Positions 47,404 to 55,391 of a stretch of 64,000 bases of DNA are shown piece after piece. Both the position numbers and the translations under genes were made by a program. Source of the DNA: Dehalococcoidia bacterium (lineage in GTDB: Bacteria > Chloroflexota > Dehalococcoidia > E44-bin15); assembly GCA_041649635.1 (NCBI GenBank), contig JBAZMV010000001.1, positions 496,001 through 560,000 on the forward strand, in the 5' to 3' direction. Position 1 is the stretch's first letter, and each line of letters starts with the position of its first letter. The notes under the pieces are model-generated. The model saw nothing but the letters and a program-made list of their open reading frames with translations. It made no database searches and had not been told where the DNA came from.

Positions 47404-50400
47404 CTATTTGTGAATGATAGTTACCTCCAGATAGTCTGTCCAGATACCACAGTTCCAAGGGAGCCCGCTCCTCTGAGCCGCTAAGAGAATACTCAGGTTT
47501 CCTGAGGCATCTATATAATCAGCGCAGTCACTAGCAATATTATTTGTCCATGTTACATCCCCGGTTACATTTCTCTGGTTATTAAGCGTAACCCATGTAT
47601 TGCTAGACGATTTCCAAATCTTTTCAGTAGTATAGTAAATCGTTTCTCCCATGGTACCGTGCCCTTCCCATTTGACCTGGATATTTGAGATAGTCGCCGG
47701 GTCTTCCGCAACATTGAATATGAACAGTTCGGCGTTTCGGTCGAATGCACAACATCCTAAGCAACGTGAGATATCTGATCTCCACCGCACATTGTCCGAC
47801 GAACTGACTGCTGAATATGCCTCAGTGCCACCCGCAGCGTATCCGTATGAATTTGCAAAGTCACCCGGGCTGTAAGGATGACCCGAGAGCCACTTTGTAA
47901 GATATATATCGCCTTCCCAGCACCACTTATTCACACCACCGCCACTGGCGAAGGTGTATGTTGCGGGATTTGCCACAAAGTTGGCTTGTATAGAGCAATT
48001 ACCATTCATAATTATTATAGTAGAGTCAGCATTTATATCTGCGATTGTCTCCGTATCGCCTGTCCAGTTGACGAACTTATAGTAATCGTTAGGAATTGCT
48101 GCTAAGGCTACACTCTCCCCAGCAATGTAGCTGTAGTTTCCGATACCTGGTGTTGCAACTATGCCTCCATTAGAGGAAAATATGGTCAGATTATAAACAT
48201 CGACTGTTTTGAAACCCTCGTTATTCGTATAGTCTTTCTCTAAAAAACCATTAAATGGGCTTACTACAACGTGGATTTCATGCTGGCCCGCTGTAATGTC
48301 CCACGAGACAGAGACGTTAGCCGTTTTACCGGCATTAACATCTATTACATCTTCACCTATTAACACATCATCCGCAGGTTCTCCATCAAAGAAGAATATG
48401 GAAGCATTGACCGCATTTGCTTCTCCTATATTGCTGACCATTGCCGATATCGTCACGTTTTCACCTGAGACTAGCACATCATCAGAGAAGCTTATATCCG
48501 AGGATTCAAGAGTTAAATCTGGGTAGTACTCTACCCAGATAACAGCAATAGACTGTCTGGCGAATTCAATTCCATTGTCCATCCCGTTGGCAAATATAGT
48601 GATTTTATACATTCCAGATGTTGTTGTATTAGCATAGGCGTTGGCGTATATCCCGTCGTTAGCTTCCCCATCACCATGAAGACCATCGTCATACAAAGCA
48701 AGACTCTCAACCGATTCTTCGGGCCTCTGTATCTCCGTGCTAACCGACGCCCCGGTCAGTGGCGTGCCATCGTTCTTTAGTTCAGCCACTATGCTGATCT
48801 GTTCTCCCGGATCATACTGGTACTTCGCGAGGTTGCTAGAAAGCTGTAAAGTGGTTTCGAGGAAAGTCAGAACCGTATAATCTTCGCCTTCCGCTGATAC
48901 GTTTACCGCAGCTATATTAACTTGCCATATTCCAATCTCAGGATTTAAAATGGTATATCCCTCGATTGTAGTATTGCCATCCTGATAGTGGGAAATGTTT
49001 GCGTTGTCTTCAGCACCGGATGGGTCGATCGTAGTGCCACTGGGAGTGGTCAAGGTCAGGTCGAGATCGCCGGAGAGCCAAGCTAGGGCAAAGGTTGCAT
49101 TTGATGTAGCGCTAATCAGGATTTCATGCGATTTCTGCTCGACAGAAAAGATCTTGCCTGAAATCATAGGGGCTAGTTGAACGGCGGTTTGTTGAGGGAT
49201 GCTATTATCATGCTCAGCTTGCACGAGCACTGAACTCTGCTGAACCGCGGCAGAAGCATATGCAGTGTCACCCTGCAATATATTCAGCACCATCTGGAAC
49301 GTTTCGTCTTCATTAATTTGAGCAGTATGATTATAGGGTACCTCTTGAAGATTTACTCCATCCAGTCGCACACTTTCCTCTGCTACAACACCATCGTTAG
49401 TATTCCACAAAAAGAATAACCAAGTATACCACCAGCCGACTGTCCCAGCGATAGTCTCATGATGAACTGCGGGATTTACTATGTCAATTCCAGAATAAAA
49501 CAACGGATTACCATAATTTAACTCGTTTAGGAATGGACTATAGGGTATCATTTGTGCGCCGGCAACGCCCCCTGCAATTATTCCTAACGGTCCAAGTATG
49601 TCCGCACCAAGCGCAGCTAATGGAGTTCCATGATTCGGAGTACCTATCATAATAAGGTTTCTGACATTATTACTATAGCCAAAGCGTGTATACCACCTTG
49701 ATACCAATCCCCCCATGGAATGACAAACCAGGTCTACCTTGTTTGCGCCAGCTTTCTCAGAAATGAAAGCGGCGAGGTCACCTGCGTACCAATTAATGGG
49801 TCCCCATGCAATACCATGTGGATTCAAATCAATGGCAAACAAGTTTACATCTCTCTCATAGCCATTTCCTTCTAGAAATGCAATCATGTCCTCCCATTCA
49901 CTAGGAGATGAGGCCCATCCATGTACCAGAATTACCGGTGTTGTTGGGGCTGGAGTGGGTGTGGGCGTTGGCGTTGGAGAGCTAGGAATCGTGTACCCTA
50001 TTAGTAGCTTTGGTTGTAGCCAAGTGTCTTTGTAATATTCCTTACTGCAAAAACCGGCGTCACTATGAGCATTACCATGCACAATAGCTTTAACTAGTAA
50101 TTCAACCGGTATACCTCTGTCTCTAGAATCATTGACGATATCGATAATATCCCATTGCACAAACCCCTGGGAATCAGAGGGAACCATCATTACCGCCCCT
50201 GCAGGATTAGAGGTTACATAATCGCCACCCTGGGTTATCCAGTTGGACCCCGTTTTGTATACATTGTAAGTAGTCTGCAATTCTTCCCAGTCAGTATGCA
50301 ACTGCTTATATACGCCTACCGGTATATCAGAGGAACCATCGAAATTGAAAGCATATAGTGCTAAATTTGCAAAGTATATCTCCGCATCTGCAGGTATAGA

Positions 50401-50787
50401 TTCCAGACTAAATTCAATTAAAGAGTTTAAGTCTGCGGTAGGGCTATTGTTCCATGCCACAAAACTTATCGCGTTGCCATTATTCGCATCAGGCCCCCAA
50501 TTCGCACAGTATCCAATAGCAGTATCTTTTATTGCCGGTATTATTAACCCCACTGCATCAGAAGCCTCACTGAGCGTTAAGCTATTTGAGTTGAAAAGTA
50601 AATTGCCATCAGGATTAAGTAAGAATTCGGTATCAGGTGTGATATCGCTTACATTCGACCACCAGTGTACATCCTGTATTGTAGTAGTTGCATTATCAGT
50701 CGCGATGATGGGTGCAACAAACACCAATGTTATTGCACTTAGCATTATTGCTAATGCGACTATTGAAAACAGTAACTTTTTAATCAC
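47404..50787 (-). CDS. Large secreted multidomain lipase/esterase
   Basis: An 1127-residue exported protein. Residues 1-30 are a signal peptide. About 80-265 is a DNRLRE-like beta domain ending LQPKLLIGY. A Pro/Thr linker is followed by an alpha/beta hydrolase at about 283-500: TPVILVHGWASS (oxyanion), DLVCHSMGGLVSRWY (Ser357 nucleophile) and MIGTPNHGTPLAALG, a lipase/PGAP1-like acylhydrolase. Later come two beta-sandwich regions (one CARDB-like near YPDLTLESSDISFSDD), an SNGGIVATPGIGNYSYIAGE repeat-type domain and a Trp/Cys-rich C-terminal domain. It probably degrades extracellular lipids or esters. A+T-rich relative to core genes. Confidence 0.83.
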   Translation of the reverse strand: MIKKLLFSIVALAIMLSAITLVFVAPIIATDNATTTIQDVHWWSNVSDITPDTEFLLNPDGNLLFNSNSLTLSEASDAVGLIIPAIKDTAIGYCANWGPDANNGNAISFVAWNNSPTADLNSLIEFSLESIPADAEIYFANLALYAFNFDGSSDIPVGVYKQLHTDWEELQTTYNVYKTGSNWITQGGDYVTSNPAGAVMMVPSDSQGFVQWDIIDIVNDSRDRGIPVELLVKAIVHGNAHSDAGFCSKEYYKDTWLQPKLLIGYTIPSSPTPTPTPTPAPTTPVILVHGWASSPSEWEDMIAFLEGNGYERDVNLFAIDLNPHGIAWGPINWYAGDLAAFISEKAGANKVDLVCHSMGGLVSRWYTRFGYSNNVRNLIMIGTPNHGTPLAALGADILGPLGIIAGGVAGAQMIPYSPFLNELNYGNPLFYSGIDIVNPAVHHETIAGTVGWWYTWLFFLWNTNDGVVAEESVRLDGVNLQEVPYNHTAQINEDETFQMVLNILQGDTAYASAAVQQSSVLVQAEHDNSIPQQTAVQLAPMISGKIFSVEQKSHEILISATSNATFALAWLSGDLDLTLTTPSGTTIDPSGAEDNANISHYQDGNTTIEGYTILNPEIGIWQVNIAAVNVSAEGEDYTVLTFLETTLQLSSNLAKYQYDPGEQISIVAELKNDGTPLTGASVSTEIQRPEESVESLALYDDGLHGDGEANDGIYANAYANTTTSGMYKITIFANGMDNGIEFARQSIAVIWVEYYPDLTLESSDISFSDDVLVSGENVTISAMVSNIGEANAVNASIFFFDGEPADDVLIGEDVIDVNAGKTANVSVSWDITAGQHEIHVVVSPFNGFLEKDYTNNEGFKTVDVYNLTIFSSNGGIVATPGIGNYSYIAGESVALAAIPNDYYKFVNWTGDTETIADINADSTIIIMNGNCSIQANFVANPATYTFASGGGVNKWCWEGDIYLTKWLSGHPYSPGDFANSYGYAAGGTEAYSAVSSSDNVRWRSDISRCLGCCAFDRNAELFIFNVAEDPATISNIQVKWEGHGTMGETIYYTTEKIWKSSSNTWVTLNNQRNVTGDVTWTNNIASDCADYIDASGNLSILLAAQRSGLPWNCGIWTDYLEVTIIHK

Positions 50788-50866
50788 TCTAGCCTCCTTG
50801 ATTCACATTTGTTAGATTTTTTATAAACTACCCATATAAGTCTATTAGTTGGTTGTTATGAGGCTA

Positions 50867-50895
50867 ATGATAACATTAATTAAAGGTCATGTCAA
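50867..50895 (-). promoter_or_regulatory. Sigma-70 promoter for the lipase gene
   Basis: On the minus strand TTGACA (50895-50890), 17 nt, TATCAT (50872-50867); leader of about 70 nt to the ATG at 50787. The -10 lies in a TATCATTAGC word that also precedes the ferredoxin gene at about 45883-45892. Confidence 0.6.
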
Positions 50896-50982
50896 AGGTA
50901 TCATTGGAGTATAAGAGCGGGTGATTTGTTCGTTAATACTCGCCGATGGTAGAATTTGCCATTAACAAACGATGGGAATATA

Positions 50983-52686
50983 CTATCGCCTCGTCAGCAG
51001 ACTCTTAATCGTACTCAGCGGCCTCAGCGTCATCAAGGCCGTGGGCAGCTCAAGCTCGGTCTTGCCGCCGGCGAGGGACATGTTCACTTTATCCACCGTG
51101 GGTTTAAGCTCGGCCAGGCGGCCGTCGTCGCCGCTGAACATGATGTCGTCTATAAGCTCCAGCATCTCGCGCCCGAGGAACAATCTTTTCGCCGTCGCAT
51201 CGGCCTGCGCTTTGGGGATGATGCCGTGCTTCTCTTTTAATCGGTTCATAGCTTCTTCGGCGTCGTAGGCAGTGGAGACGATATCGTCGCGCGGAAGCCA
51301 GCGCGTCTCGTAGTTCAGGTGGTACTTCCAGCTCGGCTTGGTGATGGCCTGGCGGTGCTCCTCCACGGTCTTGCACAATAATCGATAGCCGAAGCTGTCG
51401 GCGTGTTCGAAGGCCAGGCTGCCGGGATCGAGGAAGGGAGATATCGGCGCGGTGAACAATAGCAATCGTTTATCGTTGAACCTGTCCCAGAGGTGGGCGC
51501 AGTAATCGACGGTGGACATGAAGGAGGCGCGGTCCTGTTTGGGGATGCCCAGCATGTAGAAGATGTCCATGCGGCTGCACCCGGCCTCAAGCGCCCACTG
51601 CACCGTGTCCTCGAAATCGGCGTCGCCGAAGTTGCGGCCGCAGGCTTTCCTCAGCTCCGGGTCGTGCGATTCCGGCGACCATTCAAGACAGAAGCCGGGA
51701 CAGACCTCGCCCATGCGCTGGAGCAGTTTCTTCGGCGCGGGGTTGAATAATTCCATGATGATCTGATTCTTCGGGCGATGCTTATCGAGAAGGTCGAGCA
51801 CTTTGTACGCGTAGTCCTCGCCGGGCTGCTGCAGGTCGCCCAGGATGAATATGGGCCCCTTGCTGAAGCGCTCGATATTTTTCACGTCGCGGACGACGGC
51901 CTCGGGCGTGCGATAGGCGGGCTGCTCGCGCTTGAAGCAGTTGCGGAAGGCCGCCTGCGAGGCGCCGCAGATGACGCAGTTCTGCGTGCAGCCGCGCACG
52001 GTGAGCACGGCGGTGATGGGGTATTGCAGCCAGCGCTTGAACGGCAGGTAGCCGGCCAGGTCGCGGTAGCGTATCACGGAGCGGATGACGTTGTCGTAGT
52101 GGCTGATGAACACATCGTCGAGGGAGGTCGGCGCGTGGGTGAGCGGGTTCTCGTGCACCGCGCCCGATTTATCGCGCCAGGTCACGTTGGGCACATCGGA
52201 CGGGTCGGCCTTCTTCACGATGCAGTCCATGAGGCGCTTCACCGGCTCCTCGGTGGTGTCGCCGCGCACCACGTAGTCGATCTCCGGGTAGTTCATCAGC
52301 TCGCGATGGAAGTACGATGACGACAGCCCGCCGAACATTATCTTCGAACGCGGGTGGTATTTCTTCACGATGCGCGCGATCTCGATCGAGCCGTGGCAGT
52401 GCACCATCCAGTGCAGGTCGATGCCGAAGACGGGCGCATCAAGCTTTTCGATGAACTTCTCGACGTCGAACCTGTCGCTCCGGAGCATGCGCACGGCCAG
52501 GTTCACGATGCGCACGCGGTAGCCGGCGCGCTCCAGGTACTCCGCGATGCTGGCGATGCCGATAGGGTACAGCTCGAAGACGGGAGTGGAGGGCACCTGG
52601 TCGCTGGTGGGGCCGTAGAGTATGGTCTTCCTGCGGAAGTCGTACACGCTGGGCGCGTGGAGCAGTATCAGGTCGGTCTTGGGCAC
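50983..52686 (-). CDS. B12-binding-domain radical SAM protein
   Basis: A 567-residue protein. Residues 1-170: YPIGIASIAEYLERAGYRVR, FGIDLHWMVHCHGSIEIARI and MFGGLSSSYFHRELM, the cobalamin-binding-like N-terminal domain. RGCTQNCVICGASQ is the CxxxCxxC radical SAM cluster motif near residue 235, then GDLQQPGED and EWSPESHDPELRKACGRNF in the barrel. It is close to the B12-binding radical SAM proteins I associate with TIGR04190. Reaction unknown; methylation or ring chemistry on an anaerobic metabolite is possible. Confidence 0.83.
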   Translation of the reverse strand: MPKTDLILLHAPSVYDFRRKTILYGPTSDQVPSTPVFELYPIGIASIAEYLERAGYRVRIVNLAVRMLRSDRFDVEKFIEKLDAPVFGIDLHWMVHCHGSIEIARIVKKYHPRSKIMFGGLSSSYFHRELMNYPEIDYVVRGDTTEEPVKRLMDCIVKKADPSDVPNVTWRDKSGAVHENPLTHAPTSLDDVFISHYDNVIRSVIRYRDLAGYLPFKRWLQYPITAVLTVRGCTQNCVICGASQAAFRNCFKREQPAYRTPEAVVRDVKNIERFSKGPIFILGDLQQPGEDYAYKVLDLLDKHRPKNQIIMELFNPAPKKLLQRMGEVCPGFCLEWSPESHDPELRKACGRNFGDADFEDTVQWALEAGCSRMDIFYMLGIPKQDRASFMSTVDYCAHLWDRFNDKRLLLFTAPISPFLDPGSLAFEHADSFGYRLLCKTVEEHRQAITKPSWKYHLNYETRWLPRDDIVSTAYDAEEAMNRLKEKHGIIPKAQADATAKRLFLGREMLELIDDIMFSGDDGRLAELKPTVDKVNMSLAGGKTELELPTALMTLRPLSTIKSLLTRR

Positions 52687-52734
52687 GTTCGTTTTTCCTC
52701 CGGGTTAATGATAACCGACACGAATGGAGGGGTC

Positions 52735-53400
52735 AACGGAGGGCAGGGGCACGGTCCTTCCATGATAGTGAGGCATATGGAAGGATGCCCCGCTAGGAAT
52801 ACGCGGAAGGACGACGTGGCAATCCCATTGATTTTTGGCATATGTGGAGGAGATTGCTTCGTCGTTCTAGAATATGACTCGCAATGACAGATACGAGGTG
52901 TAGGGGCGAGGTCTTCTCGCCCGGCGTGAATTCCGGCTGGAGTTTACCCCGTACTCCGATACGGGACCGGAATGACGGGGACGAACTCACCCCATCCCTC
53001 TCTTTATCAAAGAGAGGGTATTTGAAAGAAAGAGGTTAAGGAGAAGCTCCTTCCGGGGGAACCGGGGGTGTCCCCCGGATTTCTTTAAGTCCCCCAACGT
53101 ATGGGGGATTTAGGGGGTTCGGACTGCTATCGGCCAGCGACAACTTGAGATTGCCAAGTCGTTACGCTCCTCGCAATGACAGATACGAGGTGTAGGGGCG
53201 AGGTTCCCTCGCCCGGTGTGGATTCCGGTTGGAGTTTACCCCGTACGGCGATACGGGGACGGAATGACGTTACGGCGGTGGGCGCAGCCCACCCTACGAC
53301 TAATGTAGGGGCAGACCTGCGTGTCTGCCCGCAGCGGGCGAACACATAGGTTCGCCCCTACCTGGTGACCGACATATCGGGGGGGGCACAGGGGATTGAC
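52735..53400. repeat. Dense block of dispersed inverted repeats
   Basis: The 805-bp gap 52687-53491 has no convincing gene. In order: R3 hairpin GTCCTTCCAT...ATGGAAGGAT (52754-52786), TCGTTCTAG/CGCAATGACAG piece, GGGGCGAGG/CTCGCCC palindrome with TTCCGG/CCGGAA (52903-52978), AGAGAGGG piece, R2 repeat (53042-53121), a second copy of the GGGGCGAGG-TTCCGG block (53194-53272) and an R1 palindrome (53305-53361) followed by TGGTGACC and ATATCGGGGG. Two near-copies about 290 bp apart indicate local duplication. Confidence 0.75.
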
Positions 53401-53491
53401 CCATCGATGAAAAAAACACGAACGTGAGCGCATCGTCTTTTGGCTGCCTAACATAAAAAGTGCTAAAATATATATCGGAGATAACATAATC

Positions 53492-54019
53492 ATGATCGAG
53501 TTGCATAACCTCAGACAGACATTCGACTGGGACTGCGGGGCGCAGGCGCTCCAGACTGTCATGGCCTACTACGGCGTGGATGCGCGCGGCGACGAGCTCA
53601 TCAATCAGTTGCCTTCCAACAAAACCGGCACCCGGCCCAAGGACTTGAGAAGAGTCGCACAGAAATACGGCTTCAAGGTGAAGTCCGGGCCCGGTTGGAC
53701 GCTGGAGGACATCAAGTGGTATGTGAACTCGGGGATACCGGTGATAGTCCTGCTGCAGGCATGGGCCGAACGGCTGATGACGCTTGAGGACTGGGCCAAA
53801 GACTATAAGGACGGGCACTACGCTATCGTGATCGATACGACCAACGAAATCATAGTTTTTGAAGACCCGTCGTCTTTCCGCAGGACATGGCTTACCGAGG
53901 GCGAGTTCATGACCCGCTGGCACGATAGATATCCGGAGACGCACAGGAAGGTGGAGCGCTGGGCCATGGTGCTGCTGGGCAAGGAGCCAGTGCTTCCCTC
54001 CCCGAAGCACATGGATTGA
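53492..54019 (+). CDS. C39-like cysteine peptidase domain protein
   Basis: A 175-residue protein: FDWDCGAQALQTVMAYYGVD has the catalytic Cys in the C39/papain-like context; GHYAIVIDTTNEIIVFEDPS gives the His and the following Asp, and WLTEGEFMTRWHD is typical of the C39-like family's end. No ABC transporter is attached, so it is the stand-alone type, possibly processing a peptide or acting as a hydrolase. No signal peptide. Preceded by a repeat block; GGAG lies about 15 nt before the ATG, so the ribosome site is weak. Confidence 0.78.
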   Translation: MIELHNLRQTFDWDCGAQALQTVMAYYGVDARGDELINQLPSNKTGTRPKDLRRVAQKYGFKVKSGPGWTLEDIKWYVNSGIPVIVLLQAWAERLMTLEDWAKDYKDGHYAIVIDTTNEIIVFEDPSSFRRTWLTEGEFMTRWHDRYPETHRKVERWAMVLLGKEPVLPSPKHMD

Positions 54020-54062
54020 AGACCTTTGAGCCGATATTTGCCGTCGTGCTATACTTCTAACC

Positions 54063-54797
54063 ATGAATATCCAACCATTTATTGAAGAAGCGATCGCCAA
54101 TTTCATCCCCGACAAGGATAACTACGTCGTCGGCTACGCCGACCTGCAAGACCTCATCAAGGACAAATATCCTTATAGATACGCCACAGTCATCGGCAGG
54201 AAGCTGGACGACAGCGTAATCGACTCCATCGCCGGCGGCCCGACGCTGGAATACTTCAACCTGTTTGAAAGCGTCAATAAAGAGTTGAGTCGTATCGTCG
54301 CACAAATATCGAGCGAGATGAACGCGCGCGGCATCGACAACCGCCCCATGATCGCCACCGGCGACGACAGTAATCGTGACGCAAACTACGAGGTGAACCT
54401 GCGCTATAAATTCTCTCACAAGATGGCCGCCACGGGCGCCGGACTGGGCTGGATCGGCAAGACGGATTTATTGATATCGAATAAATTCGGGCCCAGGGTA
54501 CGCTTCGCCAGTGTGCTTACGAATCACAGGTTCCAGAAAATCGGCGAGCCCATCCGCAAGAGCAAATGCGGCTCGTGCACCATCTGCGTTGAGAAATGCC
54601 CGGCTCAAGCCGCCAGCGGCAGACTCTGGGATACGACTGTGCACCGGGACGAGTTCTACGACGCTCATAAATGCAGAGACATGTGCAAGCATTTAGCGAT
54701 GACCAGAATTCAAAAAGACGCTACCATCTGCGGCATCTGCGTATCGGTATGCCCCTTTGGGAAGAAGAAAAGACGGGATGGCCCCACCGCTCGGTGA
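54063..54797 (+). CDS. QueG-like double 4Fe-4S protein
   Basis: A 244-residue protein resembling epoxyqueuosine reductase: KMAATGAGLGWIGKTDLLIS, FGPRVRFASVLTN, then CGSCTICVEKCPAQAASG and CRDMCKHL with CGICVSVCPFGKK for two 4Fe-4S clusters. It is shorter than QueG (no HEAT repeats), and the first 100 residues differ, so corrinoid-dependent reduction of tRNA is uncertain; related proteins include reductive-dehalogenase-like ferredoxins. The last codons run into the left hairpin of the adjacent transposase element, which may have altered its C-terminus. Confidence 0.75.
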   Translation: MNIQPFIEEAIANFIPDKDNYVVGYADLQDLIKDKYPYRYATVIGRKLDDSVIDSIAGGPTLEYFNLFESVNKELSRIVAQISSEMNARGIDNRPMIATGDDSNRDANYEVNLRYKFSHKMAATGAGLGWIGKTDLLISNKFGPRVRFASVLTNHRFQKIGEPIRKSKCGSCTICVEKCPAQAASGRLWDTTVHRDEFYDAHKCRDMCKHLAMTRIQKDATICGICVSVCPFGKKKRRDGPTAR

Positions 54798-54815
54798 GGT
54801 GTTCTTCACCTCGCC
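54793..54815 (+). repeat. Left hairpin of RAYT element
   Basis: GGTGAGGTG-TTCTT-CACCTCGCC, about a 10-bp stem with one mismatch. Its reverse complement, slightly diverged, lies at 55347-55371 on the other side of the transposase gene. Confidence 0.7.
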
Positions 54816-54831
54816 GAAAACGAAAGCTAGT

Positions 54832-55341
54832 ATGGGCAACATGTTCTTCACCACATCAACCATAAACAACTGGATACCGCTTCTAGCAAATGACGTCTAC
54901 CGTGACACAGTTATACAGTCTGTCCAGTTCATTATCGACAACCGTCGTGTAAAACTGCACGGCTATGTCATAATGCCGAATCACATCCACTTGATATCTT
55001 CACCCATCGAGCCCTATCCCTTGTCAGACATACTCAGGGACTTCCACAAATTTACATCTCAGCAGATTATCAAATCTTTGAGGAATCGCCACGACCCGGA
55101 ACTTGCATCTCTGCAATCGAATCGAAAAGATCGACGCTATCAAATCTGGCGAAACTCACATGCCATTAAGCAGATTGAATCCTATCCATTCTTTCAGCAG
55201 AAACTGGAATATATCCATAACAATCCGTGTTCGGAAAAATGGCAATTATGCAATTCTCCCGAAGACTACCCATATTCTAGCGCCAGAGATTATATAATGA
55301 ATCAACCGGGGATTTTAAAAATCGAGAAGGTATTAGAATAA
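54832..55341 (+). CDS. REP-associated tyrosine transposase (RAYT, IS200-like Y1)
   Basis: A roughly 169-residue Y1 transposase: FFTTSTINNWIPLLANDVYR, KLHGYVIMPNHIHLISSPIE (metal-binding HxH of the HUH nuclease), LSDILRDFHKFTSQQI and KLEYIHNNPCSEKWQL (candidate catalytic Tyr), DYPYSSARDYI. The family nicks single-stranded hairpin DNA and mobilises REP sequences. Inverted hairpins flank the gene. The open frame reaches back to 54757, but that part overlaps the previous gene and the hairpin; I start at ATG 54832 (or 54841). Confidence 0.85.
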   Translation: MGNMFFTTSTINNWIPLLANDVYRDTVIQSVQFIIDNRRVKLHGYVIMPNHIHLISSPIEPYPLSDILRDFHKFTSQQIIKSLRNRHDPELASLQSNRKDRRYQIWRNSHAIKQIESYPFFQQKLEYIHNNPCSEKWQLCNSPEDYPYSSARDYIMNQPGILKIEKVLE

Positions 55342-55346
55342 AATCA

Positions 55347-55371
55347 GGCGAAGGTGAAGAACACCATCGCC
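55347..55371 (-). repeat. Right hairpin of RAYT element
   Basis: GGCGAAGGTG-AAGAA-CACCATCGCC, a 10-bp stem with one mismatch, inverted relative to the left hairpin and 5 nt after the transposase stop. Confidence 0.7.
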
Positions 55372-55391
55372 AGCACACAAGAGGAACTTTC

